A stretch of 5,374 nt of DNA, from contig JANXTV010000154.1 of NCBI GenBank assembly GCA_025352185.1, positions 1-5,374 of the forward strand. The letters are read 5' to 3'. Source of the stretch: Oligoflexia bacterium (GTDB lineage: Bacteria; Bdellovibrionota; UBA1018). The notes beneath the pieces are model-generated. The model was not told the DNA's origin. It saw only the letters and a program-made list of their open reading frames with translations, and ran no database searches. The position numbers were made by a program, and so were the translations under genes. Shown in pieces: positions 1-5,374 of the stretch (within the stretch, counting starts at the first letter, position 1; every line of letters begins with the position of its first letter).

Positions 1-18
1 GCTGAAGGCATTAATCGC

Positions 19-1161
19 CTACCGCTTTTGATCGGCGCGCCAGCTCATGTGGTATTCGACGTATTCGACCGCTTCGGCGGGTGCGCAAGGCCGAAGTGGA
101 TTTCGAGTGTCGATCATTACGGCAATTTCCTGCGTGAATGTTTTATCCGATGCATTTTTCTCCGCGTTCGGGTGCGGACCGTGGTGAATACCGAAAGGAT
201 GCCAGGTGATCGCGCCAGCGGCGATTCCTTCTCGCGAAAAGAAGTTCCCGGCGTGATAAAAGAGCACTTCGTCGAAATCGATATTTCGGTGGTAGAAAGG
301 AACTTTCATCGCGCCCTCTTCGCTCTCGAGCGGCCGGGGGAGAAACGAGCAAACCACGAAGTTCTGCGAAACGAACGTCGTATGGACGGACGGCGGGAGG
401 TGGTACCGTGGAGAAACGACCGGGCGAATATCGGCGACGTTGATCGCCCACGGGGAAAGATCCCCTTTCCATCCGGCTACGTTTAGGGGGTGGAAAGGAT
501 AAAAGACCTTCGTCCACGCGTCCTCGCGCTTGATATGCATTTCCCATTCGCCCTGAGCATTTTTTCCGGTCGTTTTCTCAGCTTCCGCGAGCGTGGGAAT
601 TCGCATAATCATCGGATCGAAAAGGGCATGCCGACCGAGCATCCCTTTTTCGGGAAGCTCGATTTCTCCCCGAGATTCGATGACGAGATGGGTATCCGAA
701 CTTTTTGGGTTAAATCGAAACGTCACGCCCTTCGGGATAACGAGATAATCTCCCATTCGGTAAGGAAGATCTCCGTAATCCGTTTCGAGTACGCCTTCGC
801 CTTCGTGGATAAAGCGCACTTCATCGCCGTCGCCGTTTCGATGAAAAACTTTCATTTCAGCGGCGAGCTTCGCAATTCCGATTTTAACATCCTGGTTTTC
901 CAGGAGCCAGTTCGCCCGTCCCTGATCGCCGCCGGGAGCTTTCGTGGCGTAATATGCGCGAGGTTTCAGGTCTCCCTCGATTCGATTCCAACCCGTAGGC
1001 GGATGCCGGTGGTAAAGGTGGGTCGTCCGACCGAAAAATCCGCGCCGCCCGTGTTCTTCTTCGAAGGTCCCTTCGGGTACATTCACGTGAGGTTGGGGGG
1101 TCACCGTCCCCTGCGACCAACCAAAACCCGACGAAAAACCGGACTGTTTATTTTGCGCCAT
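19..1161 (-). CDS. hmgA: Homogentisate 1,2-dioxygenase (short bacterial form)
   Basis: This is a complete gene for a 380-residue cytosolic Fe(II) enzyme of the homogentisate dioxygenase family. The family opens the ring of homogentisate to maleylacetoacetate in tyrosine/phenylalanine catabolism. The N-terminal part has the family-like FFGRTTHLYHRHPPTGW stretch (residues 42-58). A cupin-like region follows at about 100-165 (HEGEGVLETDYGD, then MGDYLVIPKG). The catalytic C-terminal part contains PFYHRN with H291, E298 (spaced like the His/Glu iron ligands) and WHPFGIHHGPHP, where H321 and H327 match the spacing of human H365 and the ligand H371. H260 (PSVHTTF) may be the catalytic His. The protein is shorter than the human/Pseudomonas form (about 430-450 residues), as in Bacteroidetes-like members. 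ATG 1161 is the only usable start: an in-frame TGA lies 12 codons upstream (complement of 1198-1200) with no other start between. No Shine-Dalgarno sequence precedes it. The gene diverges from the hydrolase gene, and no pathway partners are visible. Family assignment is firm; substrate specificity is inferred. Confidence 0.93.
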   Translation of the reverse strand: MAQNKQSGFSSGFGWSQGTVTPQPHVNVPEGTFEEEHGRRGFFGRTTHLYHRHPPTGWNRIEGDLKPRAYYATKAPGGDQGRANWLLENQDVKIGIAKLAAEMKVFHRNGDGDEVRFIHEGEGVLETDYGDLPYRMGDYLVIPKGVTFRFNPKSSDTHLVIESRGEIELPEKGMLGRHALFDPMIMRIPTLAEAEKTTGKNAQGEWEMHIKREDAWTKVFYPFHPLNVAGWKGDLSPWAINVADIRPVVSPRYHLPPSVHTTFVSQNFVVCSFLPRPLESEEGAMKVPFYHRNIDFDEVLFYHAGNFFSREGIAAGAITWHPFGIHHGPHPNAEKNASDKTFTQEIAVMIDTRNPLRPCAPAEAVEYVEYHMSWRADQKR

Positions 1162-1279
1162 AATGTAAGGAGAAGTAACCGAAGCGAGGGTCGCCTGTCA
1201 CGCTCTACGCGGCCTAAAGGGCCTATATGCGACGCACCATTTTTGCCGCAGCGCATGGTCCGATCTCACTAGCGTTCTC

Positions 1280-1295
1280 TATCGCGGGAGCGATA
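1280..1295. repeat. Perfect 6-bp inverted repeat, TATCGC-GGGA-GCGATA
   Basis: Arms TATCGC (1280-1285) and GCGATA (1290-1295) are exact reverse complements around a GGGA loop. The dyad lies 28 nt before the preferred ATG of the hydrolase gene. It could be an operator half-site pair or a small hairpin in the mRNA leader. A 6-bp dyad in DNA this rich in CGAT words can also arise by chance. If translation instead begins at 1227, the dyad is inside coding sequence. Confidence 0.4.
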
Positions 1296-1296
1296 C

Positions 1297-1312
1297 TCGA
1301 TCTAAGAATCGA
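1297..1312. repeat. Perfect 5-bp inverted repeat, TCGAT-CTAAGA-ATCGA
   Basis: Arms TCGAT (1297-1301) and ATCGA (1308-1312) flank a 6-nt CTAAGA loop, one base after the preceding dyad and ten bases before ATG 1323. Together the two dyads make a compact 33-nt block just upstream of the gene cluster. There is no T-run after either, so neither looks like an intrinsic terminator. Chance occurrence is possible. Confidence 0.3.
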
Positions 1313-1322
1313 ATCACTCCGT

Positions 1323-2009
1323 ATGCGCCTGCCGAACCACTTAGGAAAAGATGAAGCGTCCGGCCTAATCGCGGGCGAGACTCTCGCGCAATACGAGCTC
1401 GGGACGCTCCGTAATTTTATTTATCTCATTATCGATTGGGACGCGAAAGAGGCGGCCATCGTCGATCCCCAAAAAGATATGACTCCACTGCGCGACCTCG
1501 AGGCGCACGGGATCCGCCTCACGAAGATTCTCCTCACCCATTCCCACCATGATCACGTCGCGGGGGTGCCCGAACTGCTCTCGACTTCACCGAACCTTTC
1601 CGTCTACGTTCATCCGGGTGATCAATTTCGCTTGAAGAAGTTCGACCCCGAACGGATAAAGCCTCTCGCCGACGGAGAAACCGTACTCGTCGGATCGATC
1701 GAAGTCGAAGTCATCCATTCGCCCGGCCACAGTGTCGGCGAAGTTTGTTTTTGGGTGAAGAAAGATGCGGGCTACCTCCTGACGGGAGACGTCTTATTCA
1801 TTCGGGACTGCGGTCGAACCGATTTTGAAACGGGCAGTGACGAGGACCTATTTTCCACGCTTCAGAGACTTAAGAAAATACCGGATTCAGTTGCGATGTT
1901 ACCCGGACACCATTACGCAATCGAAACCGCGAATTTATTCGGTGCCGAAAAAATGACGAGCCCACCCCTCCTTTGTAAAACCGTTGAAGAGCTTCGCTCA
2001 CTCCCTTAA
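1323..2009 (+). CDS. MBL-fold metallohydrolase, glyoxalase II / persulfide dioxygenase-like
   Basis: This gene encodes a 228-residue metallo-beta-lactamase-fold protein with a full metal site. It has THSHHDH (H73, H75, D77, H78), SPGHS (H136), LLTGD (D156) and LPGHH (H196). The stretch GDVLFIRDCGRTDF (155-168) closely resembles the GDxLxIRxCGRTDF segment of ETHE1-type persulfide dioxygenases. Glyoxalase II-like thioesterases share the same scaffold, so the substrate cannot be fixed from sequence; a glutathione-linked thioester or persulfide is the best guess. ATG 1323 gives a normal family length and about 20 residues before the first conserved strand. An in-frame ATG at 1227 would add 32 unconserved, somewhat hydrophobic residues; no other start lies between, and an in-frame TAA (1215-1217) closes the frame upstream. 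Neither ATG has a clear ribosome-binding site. The gene is probably first in a tight cluster, with kup 6 nt downstream in the same frame. Confidence 0.88.
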   Translation: MRLPNHLGKDEASGLIAGETLAQYELGTLRNFIYLIIDWDAKEAAIVDPQKDMTPLRDLEAHGIRLTKILLTHSHHDHVAGVPELLSTSPNLSVYVHPGDQFRLKKFDPERIKPLADGETVLVGSIEVEVIHSPGHSVGEVCFWVKKDAGYLLTGDVLFIRDCGRTDFETGSDEDLFSTLQRLKKIPDSVAMLPGHHYAIETANLFGAEKMTSPPLLCKTVEELRSLP

Positions 2010-2015
2010 ACACAA

Positions 2016-3911
2016 ATGTCACACTCCGAACCTAAAAGCTTAAAAGTTACCCTCGGTCTCTCGATCGCCGCCCTCGGGGTCGTCTTCGGAGACATCGGAA
2101 CGTCGATCCTTTACACCTTTCAAGAATGTTTTCACGGCGGCCATCCGGTACCCGTTGATTTCGATAACGTGATGGGAATCACCTCCCTCATTATCTGGTC
2201 CCTCATTCTCGTCGTCACCGTTAAGTACGTTTGGATCATGATGGAGGCGGAGAACAAGGGTGAAGGCGGAATCCTTTCTCTCCTTTCACTCGTACCGGCG
2301 CCCCTTCGGTATAATGGCGCGGGAACCCTCGCGGTCGCGTCGGTGCTGGGAGTGGCCGGAGCCGCCCTCCTTTTCGGCGACGGAATTATTACTCCCGCGA
2401 TTTCCGTTCTTTCCGCCATGGAAGGACTCGAACTCGCGAATCCGGCGTACCAACGTTACGTCATGCCCGGCACAATTTTCATTCTCATTGGGCTCTTCGC
2501 CATTCAGCGCGGGGGTACGGCTAAAATCGGGAAGTACTTTGGCGTAGTCGTTCTTTTTTGGTTCATGGTCGCCGCGTGGCTCGGCCTCCGGAAAATTATC
2601 GATTATCCGGTCGTGCTAAAGGCGTTTAACCCGCGATACGCGACCCACTTCTTCGAACACGAAGGATTTAAGGGAATTAAAGTATTAGGTTCCGTCGTAC
2701 TCGCCGTAACGGGTGGGGAAGCGCTTTACGCCGATATGGGACATTTCGGTAAAAAACCGATTCGTATTTCGTGGCGTACGATTGTTTTACCGGCCCTGAT
2801 TCTAAATTACCTCGGGCAAGCCGCGCTGATTCTCCAGAACCCGGAAACTTCGGTACGCCCTTTCTATTCGCTCATCGACGACCGGGGTGTTCTCTACTAC
2901 GGACTCGTCCTCCTCGCGACGATGGCGACGATCATCGCATCGCAGGCACTTATCACGGGGGCATTTTCCCTCACGCACCAAGCAATCCGCATCGGTATTT
3001 TTCCGCGCCTAAAGGTGATCCACACCAGTGAAGACCTCGAGGGACGCGTCTACATCCCGTTCATGAACTGGCTCCTCGCCTTCGCTTGTATCGCGACCGT
3101 TCTTCTCTTCCAGACCTCGACCAGCCTCGCGGCCGCCTACGGGCTCGCCGTGACCGGTACGATGCTCATGACCTCGCTCGTCTTCTACTACGTCGCGACT
3201 TACCGATGGAAATGGAGCGCGTGGAAAGTCATCCCGCTCGTCACCGCGATGGTGATTCTCGATTCGGGATTCCTCTACGCGAACCTTCTAAAAATTCCCG
3301 ATGGCGGCTGGCTTCCGCTCCTCATCGGATTTTTCTTTTTCTACTCGATGATCATCTGGCAATACGGCCGGGCCCAGCTTTCGAAGTTCTACCGAGAGCG
3401 ATCGAAAACGATGGATAACTTCTTTAACGAAATTGACTGTAAACAAACCCGCCGAATTTCGGGTTGCCTCGTCGTCCTCGCGTCGAACGAAAATAAAGTA
3501 CCGCCTGTCCTGGCCCGCCTCGTGGACTCGATGCACGTCATTCACGAACACGTGGTCCTCGTGACCGTCATGACCGAAGACATTCCCTACGTTAAAGCCC
3601 ATGACCGAGTCCGAGTGACCGATCTGGTCCATAACGTCTCGCGCGTGATTATGCGCTACGGGTTCATGGAAAACATCGATGTGCCCGATACCCTTTCGCG
3701 GTGCCATTTTTCGCACATGAAGAGTTTTCCAACGGAAGTAGCGACGTACCTCCTGGGTCGCGAAACTTTTATTATCGACGGAGAATCATTCCCCGACCGC
3801 GTTCGGCAGGTGATCTTCTCCACGATGAGTCGAAATACGACCTCCGCGTCGGATTACTTTAACCTACCCGCCAGCCAAGTTCTCGAACTCGGAGCCCAAC
3901 TCGCAGTTTAA
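2016..3911 (+). CDS. kup: KUP-family potassium uptake transporter
   Basis: The 631-residue product is close to E. coli Kup (622) and should be an inner-membrane K+ uptake protein, probably a K+/H+ symporter as known for the family. Hydrophobic stretches suggest 12 membrane segments, at roughly 12-33, 53-75, 103-135 (first re-entry included), 150-165, 174-190, 222-240, 255-275, 290-316, 348-366, 369-392, 404-424 and 430-449. A soluble cytoplasmic C-terminal domain follows from about 455. Family signatures are GVVFGDIGTS (21-30, D26), KGEGGILSLLSL (81-92), FGDGIITPAISVLSAMEGLE (120-139, E136), GGEALYADMGHFG (233-245, E235) and ALITGAFSLTHQAI (311-324). D26, E136 and E235 match acidic residues important in E. 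coli Kup. The usual GTSPLY reads GTSILY here (I31, codon ATC). ATG 2016 has no Shine-Dalgarno and lies 6 nt after the hydrolase stop, so translation probably depends on coupling. Eight of 28 Arg codons are CGA and none is AGA/AGG. Confidence 0.96.
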   Translation: MSHSEPKSLKVTLGLSIAALGVVFGDIGTSILYTFQECFHGGHPVPVDFDNVMGITSLIIWSLILVVTVKYVWIMMEAENKGEGGILSLLSLVPAPLRYNGAGTLAVASVLGVAGAALLFGDGIITPAISVLSAMEGLELANPAYQRYVMPGTIFILIGLFAIQRGGTAKIGKYFGVVVLFWFMVAAWLGLRKIIDYPVVLKAFNPRYATHFFEHEGFKGIKVLGSVVLAVTGGEALYADMGHFGKKPIRISWRTIVLPALILNYLGQAALILQNPETSVRPFYSLIDDRGVLYYGLVLLATMATIIASQALITGAFSLTHQAIRIGIFPRLKVIHTSEDLEGRVYIPFMNWLLAFACIATVLLFQTSTSLAAAYGLAVTGTMLMTSLVFYYVATYRWKWSAWKVIPLVTAMVILDSGFLYANLLKIPDGGWLPLLIGFFFFYSMIIWQYGRAQLSKFYRERSKTMDNFFNEIDCKQTRRISGCLVVLASNENKVPPVLARLVDSMHVIHEHVVLVTVMTEDIPYVKAHDRVRVTDLVHNVSRVIMRYGFMENIDVPDTLSRCHFSHMKSFPTEVATYLLGRETFIIDGESFPDRVRQVIFSTMSRNTTSASDYFNLPASQVLELGAQLAV

Positions 3912-3915
3912 GGAG
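3910..3915 (+). promoter_or_regulatory. Ribosome-binding site of the LysR-type gene (AAGGAG)
   Basis: A full AAGGAG lies 6 nt before ATG 3922 and overlaps the TAA stop of kup (3909-3911). It is the clearest Shine-Dalgarno sequence in the window; hmgA, the hydrolase and kup lack a comparable site. It fixes the start of the regulator and suggests a higher or more independent translation rate for it than for the genes upstream in the same transcript. Confidence 0.8.
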
Positions 3916-3921
3916 TGAACG

Positions 3922-4812
3922 ATGAATGCGGATATTAATCTAAATTTCATTAAGTGCTTCGAAATCTTGGCCGAAACTCTCTCCTTTTCGGTCACCTCCG
4001 AAAAGCTACGGTTGGCGCAGTCGAACGTTTCCCGCCAAATTAAAATCCTCGAAGAATCACTCGGGGTACGACTTTTCCACCGAACTCGACAGGGTGTATC
4101 CCTCACTCCGGAAGGCCAGCGCTTTCGGCAGGATGTACTTCCCTTAACCCTCGAACTCCGCGAAAAGCTCGAATCATTCACGAACCAGCAGCAGGAAGAG
4201 TCCGGTGAAATCAAACTCGGGTGCTTCGCCGAGGTCGGAAAAAGTTTCTTCATGCCGCTTTGCCTCGAATTCCAGAAGGGGCATTCCCGAATTTCTCTCG
4301 AAATGGTTTACGAAAATGAAAGTCGCATTCTCGAAATGCTCACGCGGAGTGAGATTGAATTCGGAATCGTTTCGAACCCTCCGATCATCGAAGGACTCGC
4401 CGCATTTCCGGCTTTAAAGCAGAAGATTGCTCTATTCGGCCCCGCCACCGCTAAAAACCCTTCGAAAGACGAAATTGAGAATGCGCCGTTCGTCGCTTAC
4501 GAAAAAACAGACGCGCTCCTCACCGAACTCTGGTCGAAACAAATTTCGAAACGAAAGAAACCGCAGATCGTTTCCGTCGTAAACTCGCACCGTTCGATGT
4601 GCGACGCCGTGGCGACGATTGGGTGCTACGCGGTCCTTCCCGTCATGTCGGCGCGTCCCCATATCGATGCGGGGGAAATTCGCCAGATCACGGGTTACGA
4701 ATTCGATACCCCGCTCTATTTCGTCCATCCCCAGACGGAGTGGATGCCGCGGAAAAACCAAAGTTTTAAGCAGTTTATCCTTCGGCGCTGTAAAGAAGTG
4801 AAAGAGGCCTGA
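3922..4812 (+). CDS. LysR-type transcriptional regulator
   Basis: This gene encodes a 296-residue regulator of normal LysR-family length. The N-terminal winged helix-turn-helix covers about residues 6-64. It includes NLNFIKCFEILAETLSFS, then KLRLAQSNVSRQIKILEESL (28-47, the recognition-helix region), LFHRTRQGVSLTPEG (51-65) and a linker helix to about 92. The effector-binding domain begins at GEIKLGCFAEVGKS (95-108) and continues through EIEFGIVSNPP (144-154) to a second lobe with AVATIGCYAVLPV (229-241). LysR-type proteins usually act as tetramers that bind T-N11-A dyads and respond to a small co-inducer. The start is fixed by AAGGAG at 3910-3915. The gene follows kup by 10 nt and overlaps the TonB-like gene by 1 nt, so it is transcribed with its neighbours rather than divergent from a target, as is more common. 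Target and inducer are unknown; the cluster itself or hmgA are candidates by position only. Confidence 0.93.
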   Translation: MNADINLNFIKCFEILAETLSFSVTSEKLRLAQSNVSRQIKILEESLGVRLFHRTRQGVSLTPEGQRFRQDVLPLTLELREKLESFTNQQQEESGEIKLGCFAEVGKSFFMPLCLEFQKGHSRISLEMVYENESRILEMLTRSEIEFGIVSNPPIIEGLAAFPALKQKIALFGPATAKNPSKDEIENAPFVAYEKTDALLTELWSKQISKRKKPQIVSVVNSHRSMCDAVATIGCYAVLPVMSARPHIDAGEIRQITGYEFDTPLYFVHPQTEWMPRKNQSFKQFILRRCKEVKEA

Positions 4813-5374
4813 TGCTCAGGAGTGGCTGGGTACGGAGCCTCATCACCCATGCCCTCATCGTCGGCGCCATTGCCTACCACCTTTCCCACGAGGCGCCGGG
4901 AGTTAAAGGGAGTGCGGGACTCTCGGGACGTACGCAGACGCATTTCGATATGACGGTTTCGGTGCCGAAGGAAGTTCCCGTTGAAAAAGTGAAGGCGCTC
5001 CCCATTCGGGAGGGACTTCCCACCGACGTGAAGAATCCGAAACCCCGGGAGATCGAAGCACCCGCGCCGGCGACCCAGGAAAAGCTCGAATCGACGGGAG
5101 AATCAGATACGGCGCCGGCGGGAACCCCTGGCCAGGCCGGAACGGGGACGACGCCGGAGGCGAACCTCGGAAACGCCGACCGGACGAATTCGGAGGGGAT
5201 CTACCTTTTAAAGCTCCAGCAGCGGATCCAGGAAAATCTCGAGGGAGCGGGCTATATTGATTTCGACCGAAGGACACTCGTACAGTTCATCGTGAGGAAG
5301 AACGGGCTCCTTGAAAAAATTCAGATCATTGAATCGAGCGGAGATCCCGCCCTCGACCGAAAGGCGATCGACGC
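4812..5374 (+). CDS. TonB-family C-terminal domain protein, partial (cut by right window edge)
   Basis: An open frame starts at ATG 4812, whose A is the last base of the LysR stop (TGATG), and remains open to the window end with 188 residues visible. AGAGG at 4803-4807 may be a weak ribosome-binding site; translational coupling is likely. Residues about 7-23 (VRSLITHALIVGAIAYH) form a short N-terminal membrane anchor. A long extracytoplasmic linker rich in Pro, Ala, Gly, Thr and charged residues follows (about 25-125). The TonB/TolA-type C-terminal domain begins near 128: YLLKLQQRIQENLEGAG, then LVQFIVRKNGLLEKIQIIES (156-175) and SSGDPALDRKAIDA, a typical TonB C-terminal signature. Such proteins couple the inner-membrane proton gradient to outer-membrane receptors or serve in envelope integrity. 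No ExbB/ExbD or receptor gene is visible. The linker DNA (5041-5160) is about 70% GC, and three of 11 Arg codons are AGG, absent from kup and the regulator. TonB versus a TonB-like paralogue cannot be decided. Confidence 0.85.
   Translation, partial: MLRSGWVRSLITHALIVGAIAYHLSHEAPGVKGSAGLSGRTQTHFDMTVSVPKEVPVEKVKALPIREGLPTDVKNPKPREIEAPAPATQEKLESTGESDTAPAGTPGQAGTGTTPEANLGNADRTNSEGIYLLKLQQRIQENLEGAGYIDFDRRTLVQFIVRKNGLLEKIQIIESSGDPALDRKAID

Larger units (their letters stand above)
1162..1322. promoter_or_regulatory. Divergent intergenic region between hmgA and the rightward gene cluster
   Basis: These 161 nt separate the two divergent transcription units and must hold the promoters for both, if ATG 1323 is the start of the hydrolase. 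I see no strong sigma-70 promoter. On the minus strand TATAGG (complement of about 1220-1225) could be a poor -10 for hmgA, but no good -35 sits 17 nt upstream of it. On the plus strand GATACT at 1292-1297 is a weak -10-like hexamer, also without a matching -35. Two small inverted repeats lie at 1280-1295 and 1297-1312 and are listed separately. The role as a promoter region is inferred from gene orientation alone. Confidence 0.45.

Noticed and set aside
1164..1170. Plus-strand GTAAGGA, which looks like a ribosome-binding site next to the hmgA start
   Set aside because: No start codon follows at a usable distance on the plus strand, and hmgA runs the other way, where this sequence reads as pyrimidines.
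1211..1224. GGCCTAAAGGGCCT, considered as an operator or hairpin
   Set aside because: It is an imperfect direct repeat of GGCCT built around the self-complementary GGCC; arms are too short to support a regulatory call.
28..1272. Almost continuously open plus-strand frame (two long ORFs, 28-486 and 490-1272) antisense to hmgA
   Set aside because: The frame is codon-register antisense to hmgA, so its stops require TTA, CTA or TCA codons in hmgA, which this genome uses rarely. The translations show no recognisable domain, while the hmgA frame has clear catalytic motifs.
3288..3716. Minus-strand 142-codon ORF opposite the kup C-terminal domain
   Set aside because: It shows no family motif and lies wholly within a conserved gene; the His/Asp-rich sequence reflects antisense reading of kup codons.
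3909..3921. Possible terminator between kup and the LysR-type gene
   Set aside because: The gap is only 10 nt, is filled by the ribosome-binding site, and has no inverted repeat or T-run.
4903..5277. Minus-strand 124-codon ORF opposite the TonB-like gene
   Set aside because: Its product is a low-complexity Pro/Ser/Arg-rich sequence with no domain, as expected for the complement of the GC-rich linker. The plus frame carries the TonB C-terminal signature.

Overview
The window looks like chromosomal DNA from a Gram-negative bacterium of moderate GC content. The last gene encodes a TonB-type envelope protein, which implies an outer membrane, and genes are packed tightly. Codon use favours TCG (Ser), CTC (Leu), GAA (Glu) and, unusually often, CGA (Arg), which gives a TCGA/TTCG-rich texture. 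The short (380-residue) form of homogentisate dioxygenase resembles that of Bacteroidetes and Bdellovibrio-like bacteria more than the roughly 430-450-residue form of Pseudomonas or humans. A Bdellovibrionota-like or other predatory/deltaproteobacterial-type host is a guess, not something the sequence proves. I see no mobile element, CRISPR array, tRNA or rRNA.

Layout. Positions 19-1161, minus strand: a complete homogentisate 1,2-dioxygenase gene (hmgA) transcribed leftward. Positions 1162-1322: the only real intergenic region, 161 nt, divergent, with two small inverted repeats. From 1323 to the right edge, four plus-strand genes are packed head to tail. These are a metallo-beta-lactamase-fold hydrolase of the glyoxalase II/persulfide dioxygenase type (1323-2009), a KUP potassium transporter (2016-3911), a LysR-type regulator (3922-4812) and a TonB-like protein that runs off the right edge (4812-5374+). 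Gaps between these four are 6 nt, 10 nt and a 1-nt overlap, so they probably form one transcript.

How the genes fit together. hmgA opens the aromatic ring of homogentisate in tyrosine/phenylalanine breakdown, but its usual partners (maleylacetoacetate isomerase, fumarylacetoacetase) are not visible here. The four rightward genes have no obvious shared pathway: a thiol/thioester-type hydrolase, potassium uptake, a regulator with no known target, and an inner-membrane-anchored energy-transduction protein. Their tight packing is the most notable organisational feature. I found no convincing undescribed system. The points worth checking are a non-canonical residue in the KUP signature, an uncertain start (and so compartment) for the hydrolase, the leader dyads, missing ribosome-binding sites, and the different composition of the TonB-like gene.
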